From assembly GCF_000746025.2 (NCBI RefSeq), contig NZ_CP045798.1, positions 3,207,501-3,271,500 of the forward strand: 64,000 nucleotides of DNA. The letters run 5' to 3'. This document shows positions 26,333-34,519 of this stretch, piece after piece. The DNA is from Thermanaerosceptrum fracticalcis. GTDB lineage: Bacteria; Bacillota; Peptococcia; DRI-13. Both the position numbers and the translations under genes were made by a program. How positions within the stretch are numbered: the first letter of the stretch is position 1; each line of letters begins with the position of its first letter. The notes beneath the pieces were generated by a model. The model saw only the letters and a program-made list of their open reading frames with translations, was not told where the DNA came from and searched no databases.

Positions 26333-26612
26333 CAGCAAGCCTGTCTACAAGGTAATGGACGAAAAAGGCCGCATCCTGATCCCTAAGCAGCTTCGCGCCG
26401 CCACCGGGATGAATCACGGCGACATTATAAAGCTTGCCGTGCAAAAGGGTATTGTTGCTGCCAAAAAGGTTGACATCATTGAAGTGGGGGATCAGTCCCC
26501 GCAAGCGGTGGAGGCTTATGTGTTTTCTGCCGTAAAGACGATGGAAAAGCAAACCCTCCTCTCCCTAGCGGCGCAGCTTATTGCCCTCATCGAAGAAATT
26601 ACCAGGGAGTAA
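26322..26612 (+). CDS. AbrB-like transition-state regulator
   Basis: A 96-residue protein. GGAGG at 26312-26316 serves ATG 26322 or ATG 26325; the previous gene ends at 26332, so they overlap by 8-11 nt. The N-terminal VYKVMDEKGRILIPKQLRAAT followed by HGDIIKL is a canonical AbrB DNA-binding domain. The remainder is helical, probably for oligomerisation. Along with the preceding gene it likely regulates the element. It precedes a terminator and the large surface-protein gene. Confidence 0.82.
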   Translation: MMSNSKPVYKVMDEKGRILIPKQLRAATGMNHGDIIKLAVQKGIVAAKKVDIIEVGDQSPQAVEAYVFSAVKTMEKQTLLSLAAQLIALIEEITRE

Positions 26613-26633
26613 AGATTATTCAAGTATGGAACG

Positions 26634-26668
26634 GAGCCAAGGTCTAAAGCGATGACCCTGGCTCTTTG
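26634..26668 (+). terminator. Terminator before the surface-protein gene
   Basis: GAGCCAaGGTC and GACCcTGGCTC form the core stem. Flanking ATTCAA and TTGAAT extend the pairing outward. It closes the regulator unit. Confidence 0.65.
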
Positions 26669-26706
26669 AATATCCATAAAAAATAAACAGAAAGGATTGA
26701 GAACCT

Positions 26707-29700
26707 TTGAAACAGAAAAGCAAAAAAATTTGGCTCATGGTCCTTGTTCTGTCCTTCCTGCTTTGCGGCAGCGTCTATGCTGGAACGCTACTTTTTCCCG
26801 ACATCGCAGGGCATTGGGCGGAACAGACCATCATCAGACTCGTGGAAAAGGGTGTGATTAAGGGCTACCCTGACGGAACGATCAGGCCGGACGACACCAT
26901 TACAAGAGGCGAGTTCGCCGCCCTGCTGGTCAGGAATCTGGAGCTTGATACAACAGAGGCAGAGAAAGAGCCGCCCACCTTTGACGATATTGACGGTCAC
27001 TGGTCGGAGAAAAACATCGAGGCCCTCGTAGACATATGTCTCCTTGATCCGGCAGATTATGACGGCAGCCTGAAGCCCGATGAACCGATTACCCGCATTG
27101 AAATCATCAGGATGTTAGTGCGTGCCATCGGCAAAGGCGAGGCTGCAAAGCAGTTCAGTGGAAATACCGGTTTTAAGGACGATGAGGCAATCAACAGCTC
27201 CGACAAGGGATATGTCAGTATTGCCAAGGAGGACGATTTAATCAGCGGCTATCCTGACGGAACCATTCGTCCGGACGGTGGAACCACCAGAGGCGAAGCC
27301 TTTGAACTGATTGATAATCTGAACGAAGCAAAGGACAAACCGGATCAGGAGAAACCACCCGCCGACATCACCGACAGTACGAGTAACAACACGGGCGGGA
27401 ATTCAAGCGGCAGTTCAGGCGGCGGCTCTGCCAGCCACCCAAAGGCACAGGTGGCTTTTGAGCTTCCCGCTGTTGCGCATACCGATACAAGTATCACCAT
27501 AGCGCCTGACCTGAAATACGCCAAGACACTTACATGGTCGCTTGCCAAAGAAACCGCAACCGGTGAGCTGCAACCCATTGACCTTGGAAAAGCGGTAGAC
27601 GGCTCCCTGGGCAAAGAGGGCGGCACAATTGTATTTAAAGAAAGCGGCAGCTACACCTTGACCGCCACTGCTGTAAACTACGGCGGCAGAGAAACCTCCT
27701 TTTCAAAAAGCATCACGGTCTATCCGGTGATAAACGCAGGCTTTGAGCTGCCGGAGTACACCCATACGGACAGGACAGTCACCATTAAAGCAACCGCTTC
27801 CGGGCTTGGAAGCCTTGACATTGTATGGTCGGTAGTTAAAGACGGCGAGGCTGTTGCCTGGGATACCGTCATTGACGGCAGGCTCTCCAATGATGGCGGT
27901 ACGATTGCCTTCAAGGAAAAGGGCAGCTATGACATCGCCGCCACTATCACCGATGCCACAGGCAGAATCTTCGCTCACAGCGAGGCTGTCGCCGTTTACC
28001 CAGTGGCGGGCGTGGCGTTTGAGCTTCCCGAAACAGCGCACACCGACACGACCATCGACCTTGTCACTAAACTGACGGAAATGGACGGGCTGACCGCCGA
28101 TTGGAGCCTGACCCGCAATGGCGAAGCAGTTTCCATCCGTGAATATGTGGAGGGTGAACTGTCAAACAGCGGCGGCACAATCCGTTTCAAGGAAAAAGGT
28201 GTGTACGCCTTAACCGCCAGGGTTACCGACATAACAGGCAGAGTCTTTGAAACCACGGCAACAACCACGGTTTACCCTGTTGGATCAGCTGGTTTCTATC
28301 TGCCGGAAATCACCCATACGGATACCTTTGTTGCCGTTGAAGCCACCTTTCAAAATATTGACACGGCTACGGCAGTGTGGACCCTGACCAAGGACGGAAA
28401 GCCGGTTGCACTCAGTGATGCGATCCAAGGCGAGCTGACCAATGATGGCGGTTCCATCCGCTTCATTTCCAAAGGTGAATATGTACTGAAAGCATCCTTT
28501 ACGGATGGAGCAGGCAGAACCTACAGCTACACCTCGGCGGTGACGGTCTATCCCGTCCCAAGTTTTACATTCAGCCTGCCTGCCACGGCGCATACCGATA
28601 CAGCCATCCCTGTCACAACAACCGCAGAGGAAATGGATGGTTTAACCGTTGAGTGGATGGTAGACAATACCTATGGTTTTCAGGATTGGTCGACTTATGT
28701 AGATGGCAAGCTGAATAACAACGGCGGCACCATTCGCTTTAAACACGCCGGAGTTTACGAGCTGGTGGCGAGGGTGGCCGATGCCACAGGCCGGGTGTTC
28801 CTCTTTGAGTATGGAAATAAGACTGAGGTGCATCCTGTGCTGGACATCCGGTTCGAGTTGCCGGAGGCAACCTACACGGACAGAACCATCGACCTTAGAA
28901 CAACAGGAAACATCGGCGTCCTGCCCATTGAATGGGTCGTCACCAAAGACGGCAAAGCGGTAAAGCTGGCGGAATATGTGGAAGGTGAGCTCAACGCCCA
29001 GGGAGGAAAAATCCGTTTTACTGAGGAAGGCGAATATGTGCTGACTGCCTCCATGACCGATGCCCTCGGCAGAACTTTCTCATACAGCAGCGCCGTCAGC
29101 GTGCACCCGATTCCGGAAATACAGCTTACGCTGCCGCAGGTTTCCTATGCGGGTGAACCTGTCTCCGTCGCTATCAGCGGAAACCATCTTGACAACCTTA
29201 ATACCGCTTGGAGTATTTCAGCAAATGGCGGTGATGCCGCACCCTATACCGACTATGCCAGCGGCAGTCTTTCCGATGAGGGCGGTACCATCACCTTTGT
29301 GGAAAAAGGGAGCTATACGCTGACTGTTACCATGACAGACGCTCTTGGCAGAACTTTTTCTGACAGCAGCGCCATTACCATATATCCGATACCGGAAATG
29401 CTGATTACCCTGCCGCCGCTTTCTTACGGTGGGGAAGCCATTCCTGTCGTAGTCAGCGGAAGAGATCTTGCTGGTGTTAATATCACTTGGAGCATTTCGG
29501 TAAATGGCGGCGCTGCCGTGCCCTATACCGATTATGCCAGCGGCACATTGTCAAACAGCGGCGGCGAGATAAGCATCAGTACGGACAAGACCATTGCCGT
29601 AAAGATCATTGCGGCCGCAACGGATAAGAACAACCGCAGCTTTACTTTTACGTCTGATACAGTTGCCGTAAAGCCAATAGCACAGTGTTCCTTTACGCTC

Positions 29701-30756
29701 CCATCATCCGTTCATGCAGGTACGGCCTTTCAGGTGTCCATGCGAAATGTGTCTGGCTTGGAGGGCAAGAGCATTGTATGGTCGCTTTCCAAGGATGGCA
29801 ATGCCGCAAGCTTTACAGGGAGCCTCACAAACAGTGGCGGCAGCATTGTCATAAATACTACAGGAACCTATACCTTAACTGCCAGCGTCACCGATGATGC
29901 AGGCAGGGTGTTCACCCATTCTGAGAGCGTAGCAGTCACCAATGCCGTACCCAATGCGCCGACCGCCAGTGCAACGGTGACAAGGACCGTTAAGGATCAT
30001 AAATTCCTTGTGAACTTTACAGTTTCCGCCAGCGATCCCGATGGAGATGCAGTCACCTATGAATACAGCGGTCAAAGCGCGGACGGCTACTATGCTGCCG
30101 GCTCCCACACCGTAAAGGTCAGAGCAAAGGATGCTTACGGTGCGTATTCCGATTGGACGGATATCAACTTTACCGTTGCCAATTCAGCGCCAAGTACCCC
30201 GATTATCACCAGAACGCCAAACGGCAACAGTGTTCCTCCAAACACGCCCGTCACCATCACGGCATCGTCCACCGACCCGGATGGAGACGCCATCACCTAC
30301 GTGTGGGAGGGCAGACCGGCTCAAACATCCACATATCCGTTAGGCAAAAATACTGTCCGTGTGAAAGCGGTGGACGCCGCCGGGGCAGAATCCCCCTGGA
30401 CGGCCATCGTATTCTTTGTGGCCGATTCCACCAATGGCGGCGGTATGACCTTGACTGGTCCCGAATCCGTTATTCTGGAAAATGGCATTGAAGGAGCAAC
30501 CATCACTGAGTACACCTTCACGGTTCCTCCAGTCAGCGGCCACAGCGGAAGCGACTATGGCCGGGTGAGGGGATATAACAAGAATACCCGCCAATGGGAT
30601 CAGCTGGACTACCAGACAACCACCAATGGTATCACCTTCAGCAGAACGCTGGCTCCTGGCATCTATAGCAAATTAGAATTTTACTATTACACCAACCACA
30701 ACTGCATGTACAACAAGTCAAATATCACCTATTCGGTCAAGTACTACTTCGAATAG
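26707..30756 (+). CDS. SLH-anchored surface protein with nine Ig-like repeats
   Basis: A 1349-residue exported protein with a TTG start after AGAAAGGATTGAGAACC. The signal peptide is residues 1-26 (hydrophobic core, then GSVYAG). Three SLH domains follow (about 32-200), with GYPDGTIRPD in repeats 1 and 3, so the protein binds the cell-wall polymer under an S-layer. After a Gly/Ser linker come nine tandem repeats of 91-96 residues, starting near 249, 344, 436, 528, 620, 714, 805, 898 and 994. Each opens with a strand like FELPxxxHTDxxI. Two PKD/cadherin-like modules (DPDGDAVTYEYSG, DPDGDAITYVWEG) and a C-terminal domain complete it. An adhesin that holds mating partners together is plausible given the neighbouring transfer genes. 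Confidence 0.88.
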   Translation: MKQKSKKIWLMVLVLSFLLCGSVYAGTLLFPDIAGHWAEQTIIRLVEKGVIKGYPDGTIRPDDTITRGEFAALLVRNLELDTTEAEKEPPTFDDIDGHWSEKNIEALVDICLLDPADYDGSLKPDEPITRIEIIRMLVRAIGKGEAAKQFSGNTGFKDDEAINSSDKGYVSIAKEDDLISGYPDGTIRPDGGTTRGEAFELIDNLNEAKDKPDQEKPPADITDSTSNNTGGNSSGSSGGGSASHPKAQVAFELPAVAHTDTSITIAPDLKYAKTLTWSLAKETATGELQPIDLGKAVDGSLGKEGGTIVFKESGSYTLTATAVNYGGRETSFSKSITVYPVINAGFELPEYTHTDRTVTIKATASGLGSLDIVWSVVKDGEAVAWDTVIDGRLSNDGGTIAFKEKGSYDIAATITDATGRIFAHSEAVAVYPVAGVAFELPETAHTDTTIDLVTKLTEMDGLTADWSLTRNGEAVSIREYVEGELSNSGGTIRFKEKGVYALTARVTDITGRVFETTATTTVYPVGSAGFYLPEITHTDTFVAVEATFQNIDTATAVWTLTKDGKPVALSDAIQGELTNDGGSIRFISKGEYVLKASFTDGAGRTYSYTSAVTVYPVPSFTFSLPATAHTDTAIPVTTTAEEMDGLTVEWMVDNTYGFQDWSTYVDGKLNNNGGTIRFKHAGVYELVARVADATGRVFLFEYGNKTEVHPVLDIRFELPEATYTDRTIDLRTTGNIGVLPIEWVVTKDGKAVKLAEYVEGELNAQGGKIRFTEEGEYVLTASMTDALGRTFSYSSAVSVHPIPEIQLTLPQVSYAGEPVSVAISGNHLDNLNTAWSISANGGDAAPYTDYASGSLSDEGGTITFVEKGSYTLTVTMTDALGRTFSDSSAITIYPIPEMLITLPPLSYGGEAIPVVVSGRDLAGVNITWSISVNGGAAVPYTDYASGTLSNSGGEISISTDKTIAVKIIAAATDKNNRSFTFTSDTVAVKPIAQCSFTLPSSVHAGTAFQVSMRNVSGLEGKSIVWSLSKDGNAASFTGSLTNSGGSIVINTTGTYTLTASVTDDAGRVFTHSESVAVTNAVPNAPTASATVTRTVKDHKFLVNFTVSASDPDGDAVTYEYSGQSADGYYAAGSHTVKVRAKDAYGAYSDWTDINFTVANSAPSTPIITRTPNGNSVPPNTPVTITASSTDPDGDAITYVWEGRPAQTSTYPLGKNTVRVKAVDAAGAESPWTAIVFFVADSTNGGGMTLTGPESVILENGIEGATITEYTFTVPPVSGHSGSDYGRVRGYNKNTRQWDQLDYQTTTNGITFSRTLAPGIYSKLEFYYYTNHNCMYNKSNITYSVKYYFE

Positions 30757-30790
30757 CCTGAATGGTATGCAAATCAAAGGAGGGATCGGA

Positions 30791-31351
30791 ATGAACGGCA
30801 TCAGCATCAAAAAAGACCGCATCCTCTTTTACGGCAATACCGCAGGGTATGTGGATGGCGGCAAGGCGGTGGTCGATCCCATATTTCATTGTGAGGAATT
30901 AAAGGATTATCTTACAGTGAAGAAAGGGCTTACCGTGCAATGGACAGACGGTGTGTACGACCGGCTGGCAAACAGCAAGCCTGACATGGACGGCAACGCG
31001 CCGATTCTGAAAGCCTGCCGCATCCACCAGCTCAAGCCGGAAGTGGATGTCATGATGAAATTCATCGGCTATGATGAGCTGCTGGAGCGGTTTGGCGAGC
31101 CGAATCCGGAAAACTACCGCGTGGTGTATGACGGACAGCTGGAAACCAACGATCTTGATGCCATCTATGAGAAATTCAACTTAAACCACCCACCCGATTA
31201 CCAAGGACACTCCCTGTCCATGTCGGACATTATTCAGCTTTATGACGACAGCGGCAGCACCTTTTACTATGTAGACCGCTTTGGCTTCAAAGAGATTGAT
31301 TTTCAAGCACCGGCACTAAAGCAGTCAGGCACACAAGAAATGAGCCTATAA
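30791..31351 (+). CDS. YodL-domain cargo protein
   Basis: 186 residues; ATG 30791 follows AAAGGAGGGATCGGA. The C-terminal half (about 105-170) matches the YodL domain, with NLNHPPDYQGHSLSMSDIIQ and YYVDRFGFKEI. The N-terminal half has a DUF4316/LPD-like look (FYGNTAGYVDGGKAVVDP) but is not assigned. YodL domains occur in large polyvalent proteins of phages and conjugative elements that are thought to enter the recipient with the DNA. The end, ALKQSGTQEMSL, is a divergent version of the shared Met tail. Confidence 0.75.
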   Translation: MNGISIKKDRILFYGNTAGYVDGGKAVVDPIFHCEELKDYLTVKKGLTVQWTDGVYDRLANSKPDMDGNAPILKACRIHQLKPEVDVMMKFIGYDELLERFGEPNPENYRVVYDGQLETNDLDAIYEKFNLNHPPDYQGHSLSMSDIIQLYDDSGSTFYYVDRFGFKEIDFQAPALKQSGTQEMSL

Positions 31352-31358
31352 CTCCAAT

Positions 31359-31384
31359 AACAGCCAAGTGGCTGTTTTTTTGTC
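31359..31384 (+). terminator. Intergenic terminator
   Basis: CAGCC and GGCTG form a tight stem around AAGT and are followed by seven T residues. Confidence 0.75.
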
Positions 31385-31413
31385 GCCAAAATTAATACCA
31401 GGAGGTGATTTTT

Positions 31414-31596
31414 ATGGACATAGAAAAAATCATAAAATCTCAGGCCAATACAGGGCTGCCGGAAAACTATTCGATACGTGATGGGTTTTTATTCAAAGGG
31501 GACACGCCTGTATCCCTTGCAACCTCAGGAATTGTTGAAATTGCAGTTCAGGGTTTTCTTCATGTAGATGACACAGAAGAATACAAAACCAAATAA
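31414..31596 (+). CDS. Small uncharacterised protein, 60 aa
   Basis: ATG 31414 follows CAGGAGGTGATTTTT, a near-perfect ribosome site. The soluble protein has no known motif. The middle part (SIRDGFLFKGDTPVSLA) resembles a beta-hairpin. It is flanked by terminators on both sides (31359 and 31617), so it forms its own small unit. The strong translation signal is the main evidence that it is real. Confidence 0.6.
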   Translation: MDIEKIIKSQANTGLPENYSIRDGFLFKGDTPVSLATSGIVEIAVQGFLHVDDTEEYKTK

Positions 31597-31616
31597 AATT
31601 TCACAGGGAGTATCCA

Positions 31617-31647
31617 AACACCGGAATAAACTGCCGGTGTTTTTTTA
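31617..31647 (+). terminator. Intergenic terminator
   Basis: AACACCGG pairs with CCGGTGTT around a 9-nt loop and ends in seven T residues, just before the next gene. Confidence 0.8.
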
Positions 31648-31653
31648 CTTCCT

Positions 31654-32112
31654 GTGCCGGAGGTGGTAGCTACGGAGGAATTAAAGCTTGACCTGATTAG
31701 GGTTGTATGCGATCCCAATCCTCTTTTTAAGTATCAATTGATTTACAGGGATGGAAATGCTACTGGCATGATTGGGGTATACAGCTTTGATGAAGAATGG
31801 TACTACCTGTACAAACAGGACACTGAAAGGTACAAGGTAAAAAGGCGCAAGGATCTCGAAGGAATTGAGCCAGCTTTTACCTATAAGCAGCAGCGGAAAA
31901 GGCGCATTGACCACCCGGATAATCGAAAAAACCTTAATAGTAAAAAAGCAAAAGTCGCAGAGATTGGAGATGAAAACATGGCAATTGAAGTAGTCACGGA
32001 AAACACTGCTGCACAGGCGCTGGATATGAACCGGAACCAGGCACTTACCCAGGACAATCCCTCTTCTGAGTTGCCAGAGCAGACCTCCGGCATGCAGATG
32101 GGTGGTATGTAA
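31654..32112 (+). CDS. Uncharacterised cargo protein with GMQMGGM tail
   Basis: About 152 residues from a GTG at 31654; the true start is uncertain because no good Shine-Dalgarno sequence precedes it, and the first robust segment is LDLIRVVCDPNPLFKYQLIY. A second in-frame GTG at 31663 is possible. The middle is basic (KQQRKRRIDHPDNRK), suggesting nucleic-acid contact. The end is a Gln/Asn-rich linker (NRNQALTQDNPSSELPEQT) plus SGMQMGGM, one of the clearest examples of the shared tail. No family is recognised. Confidence 0.6.
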   Translation: MPEVVATEELKLDLIRVVCDPNPLFKYQLIYRDGNATGMIGVYSFDEEWYYLYKQDTERYKVKRRKDLEGIEPAFTYKQQRKRRIDHPDNRKNLNSKKAKVAEIGDENMAIEVVTENTAAQALDMNRNQALTQDNPSSELPEQTSGMQMGGM

Positions 32113-32221
32113 GCCAAATTTTGTGTCGAAAGTCAACACTGCACAAATTAACATGATTGAAAAGCCCTGAAATCACCGAAAAAGCAGGGAATCAAAAAAT
32201 TAAATTTATGGAGGTTAGAAC

Positions 32222-32455
32222 ATGATGAGAAAATTTGCGACCAGAATAATGAATAAAATTACCGGAAAGATACCTATGGCAAAGGCTATCCTTAGATCAC
32301 AGTGCGGTGAAAATTTTGTGGATACGGCAATCAAAATTTTAATGGCTGTGGTCATCGGCGGACTCGTGCTGGCCGGACTCTATGCCCTGTTTGGCGAAAC
32401 GGTATTGCCGACCTTAAAGGAGCGCATCCAGGAGATGTTCAATTATGCAGGCTAA
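32222..32455 (+). CDS. Flp/Tad-like major pilin candidate (DUF6133-like)
   Basis: A 77-residue protein after TGGAGGTTAGAAC. A basic N-terminus of about 27 residues ends in SQCG. It is followed by ENFVDTAIKILMAVVIGG, which looks like a prepilin-peptidase site (cleavage after Gly) and a hydrophobic N-terminal helix. Asp replaces the usual Glu at +5. The mature product would be about 48 residues, the size of Flp pilins. It overlaps the prepilin peptidase gene by 11 nt and opens the Tad operon, which supports its being the pilus subunit. Confidence 0.78.
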   Translation: MMRKFATRIMNKITGKIPMAKAILRSQCGENFVDTAIKILMAVVIGGLVLAGLYALFGETVLPTLKERIQEMFNYAG

Positions 32456-32888
32456 TCTGCCGCTCTTTATGCAGGGCGGCATTTTTATTGCCCTGCTTTT
32501 GGCGGCATCTGTCATCGATATCAAAAAGAGGATTATCCCCGACACTATCTGCCTGTTTATTGCTTTCACCGGACTGATCTGCTTCGAGCCGGTGAAGCTG
32601 TTCGGCGTACTGGCAGCCATGCCGCTCCTGCTTGCCGCGCTTGTTTGGGGCGGCCTTGGGGGCGGGGACATCAAGCTCATGGCGGCATCGGGTATTGTCC
32701 TCGGTTTCATAGGAAGCATTGCGGCCATGGTCATTGGACTTACCGCCATGCTTCTTTTTTATGTTTTCCATGCCATAGTCCAAAGACTGCGCGGGAGGGA
32801 ATGCCCCAAAGCATACCCTCTTGCACCCTTTTTATCCATCGGCTGTATCGCCATATATTTCATGAATACAGGAGGAATCATCCTATGA
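32445..32888 (+). CDS. Prepilin peptidase (TadV/CpaA, A24 family)
   Basis: A 147-residue membrane protease with four to five membrane segments. The two catalytic aspartates are in ASVIDIKKRIIPD (near residue 24) and GGLGGGDIKLMAA (near 74), the GGGDxK signature of A24 enzymes. It lacks the N-terminal methylase domain, as TadV/CpaA enzymes do. It would cut the leader of the Tad pilin and minor pilins encoded in the same operon. Its start overlaps the pilin gene and its stop overlaps the CpaB start (ATGA). Confidence 0.88.
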   Translation: MQANLPLFMQGGIFIALLLAASVIDIKKRIIPDTICLFIAFTGLICFEPVKLFGVLAAMPLLLAALVWGGLGGGDIKLMAASGIVLGFIGSIAAMVIGLTAMLLFYVFHAIVQRLRGRECPKAYPLAPFLSIGCIAIYFMNTGGIIL

Positions 32889-33703
32889 GCTTTCTAAAAA
32901 ACAGAACCGTACTCGGTGTCATCTGCATTGTGCTGTCTCTTTTGATTTGCTTTGTGGTAGCGCCGCTTTTTAACTCCAGTATCTCCCAAAAAACCGACAT
33001 TGTCCGTGTCATCAAGGATATCAAAGCCGGAGATCAGATCACCAGGGAGATGCTGAAGACTGTGGAGGTCGGCAGCTACAACCTGCCGAAAAACGTAGTC
33101 AAAGATGTGGATACGGCTATCGGGAAATATGCTGCGGCTGATATGGCTGCAGGCGATTACATCTTAAGCTCCAAGCTCACCGATGTGCCTGCGGCAGAAA
33201 ACGCCTATCTTTACCACCTCAATGGGGAAAAGCAGGCCATCTCCGTGACGCTCAAAAGTTTTGCCACCGGTCTGTCCGGCAAGCTGGCTACTGGCGACAT
33301 AGTATCAGTCATCGCTCCTGACTACAAAAAGCGAGGCACGACCGTCATCCCTGCAGAGCTTAAGTATGTGGAGGTTATTGCCGTTACGGCTAACACCGGC
33401 TATGACACCGGCGGACAGCGGGGGAATGAGGATGAAAAGCAGCTCCCAAGCACCGTCACCCTTCTGGCATCGCCGGAGCAATTGAAAATCCTTGCCGAGC
33501 TGGAGGCGGACGGCAAGCTGCACCTGTCCCTCGTGTACCGGGGCAGCAAGGAGAATGCCGCCAAGTTTATTGAGGCACAGGACAAGGTAATCGAGGAATT
33601 GTATCCCTCCGCCAAGGTGCAAACAGGAGAAGAAAAAACAGAGTCAATCGGGGCAGAGAATACCGGAAATATAAAACCCGACACGCCAAAGGAGGGAGAA
33701 TAA
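32885..33703 (+). CDS. CpaB/RcpC-like pilus assembly protein (SAF domain)
   Basis: 272 residues; ATG 32885 follows AGGAGGAATCATCC and overlaps the peptidase stop. The long upstream extension of this frame lies within the peptidase gene and is rejected. A single membrane helix (about 10-30) precedes an SAF domain (VRVIKDIKAGDQITREML, then AAADMAAGDYILSSKL) and a RcpC-like domain (LKSFATGLSGKLATGDIVSV). CpaB proteins lie on the extracytoplasmic side and help form the Tad pilus conduit. The C-terminus is Glu/Lys-rich. Confidence 0.85.
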   Translation: MSFLKNRTVLGVICIVLSLLICFVVAPLFNSSISQKTDIVRVIKDIKAGDQITREMLKTVEVGSYNLPKNVVKDVDTAIGKYAAADMAAGDYILSSKLTDVPAAENAYLYHLNGEKQAISVTLKSFATGLSGKLATGDIVSVIAPDYKKRGTTVIPAELKYVEVIAVTANTGYDTGGQRGNEDEKQLPSTVTLLASPEQLKILAELEADGKLHLSLVYRGSKENAAKFIEAQDKVIEELYPSAKVQTGEEKTESIGAENTGNIKPDTPKEGE

Positions 33704-34519
33704 ATGCTTAATTTTATCAAAGGCAGCATTTTCTCCCGAAACACCGGTGTTGAGGCGCAGGCTGCGGAATCTGAAAAGGATGTTCAGGTGCTGGCCGTAT
33801 GGGGCAGCCCCTCTTCCGGGAAGACCACCGTCAGTGTCAAGCTGGCCAAGCATCTGGCAGACAAAAAGCGCAATGTAGTGCTGCTTTTATGTGACATGAC
33901 CGCGCCCATGCTGCCCTGTATCTGTCCGCCCTCTGACCTTGAATGGGAACGGTCGCTGGGCAGTATTCTGGCTGCAACCCATGTGACGGATACCCTGATC
34001 AAACAGAACTGCATCACCCATAAGAAAATCAGCTATTTAACCCTAATCGGCATGCTCAAGGGAGAGAATGTGTTCACCTACCCGCCCTATAACGCGGAGC
34101 TTGCAACAGAATTGCTCGATCATCTGCGGGATATTGCGCCATACGTTATCATCGACTGCAGCAGCTATATCGCCAACGACATCCTGTCCGCTGTTGCCCT
34201 CATGGAAGCGGACTCGGTACTGCGTCTGGTCAATTGCGATCTCAAATCAATCAGCTACCTTTCATCCCAGCTCCCGCTCTTAAAAGACAACAAATGGGAT
34301 GCGGATAAGCAGTACAAGGTGGCAAGCAATGTAAAGACAAATCAAGCCAGCGAACATATTGAACAGGTGCTGGGCAATGTGGTGTTCAAGATACCCCACT
34401 CCGATGAGCTGGAGAATCAAGCTCTTGCCGGGGATTTGTTCCGGGACCTGGCGCTCAAGGACAGCCGGGGCTTCCGCAAGGAGATTGAAAAAATTTCAAA
34501 GGAGGTCTTTGGCATATGA
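33704..34519 (+). CDS. TadZ/CpaE-like ParA-family ATPase
   Basis: A 271-residue P-loop protein with the deviant ParA Walker A, WGSPSSGKTTVSVKLAKHL (about 30-45), and a Walker B-like VIIDCSSYIAND. It lacks an N-terminal receiver domain, common in TadZ of monoderms. TadZ positions the Tad machine at its assembly site. It starts one nucleotide after the CpaB stop, and its own stop overlaps the TadA start. A chromosome-partition ParA is unlikely given the operon. Confidence 0.82.
   Translation: MLNFIKGSIFSRNTGVEAQAAESEKDVQVLAVWGSPSSGKTTVSVKLAKHLADKKRNVVLLLCDMTAPMLPCICPPSDLEWERSLGSILAATHVTDTLIKQNCITHKKISYLTLIGMLKGENVFTYPPYNAELATELLDHLRDIAPYVIIDCSSYIANDILSAVALMEADSVLRLVNCDLKSISYLSSQLPLLKDNKWDADKQYKVASNVKTNQASEHIEQVLGNVVFKIPHSDELENQALAGDLFRDLALKDSRGFRKEIEKISKEVFGI

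Noticed and set aside
27451-29990. Possible CRISPR-like array because of regular repeats
   Set aside because: The periodicity (about 275-285 bp) is protein-level repetition inside one open reading frame; no short identical repeats with unique spacers occur.
32645-32884. Upstream 80-codon extension of the CpaB-like gene
   Set aside because: It lies in the prepilin peptidase gene in another frame; ATG 32885 has AGGAGG and a stop/start overlap.
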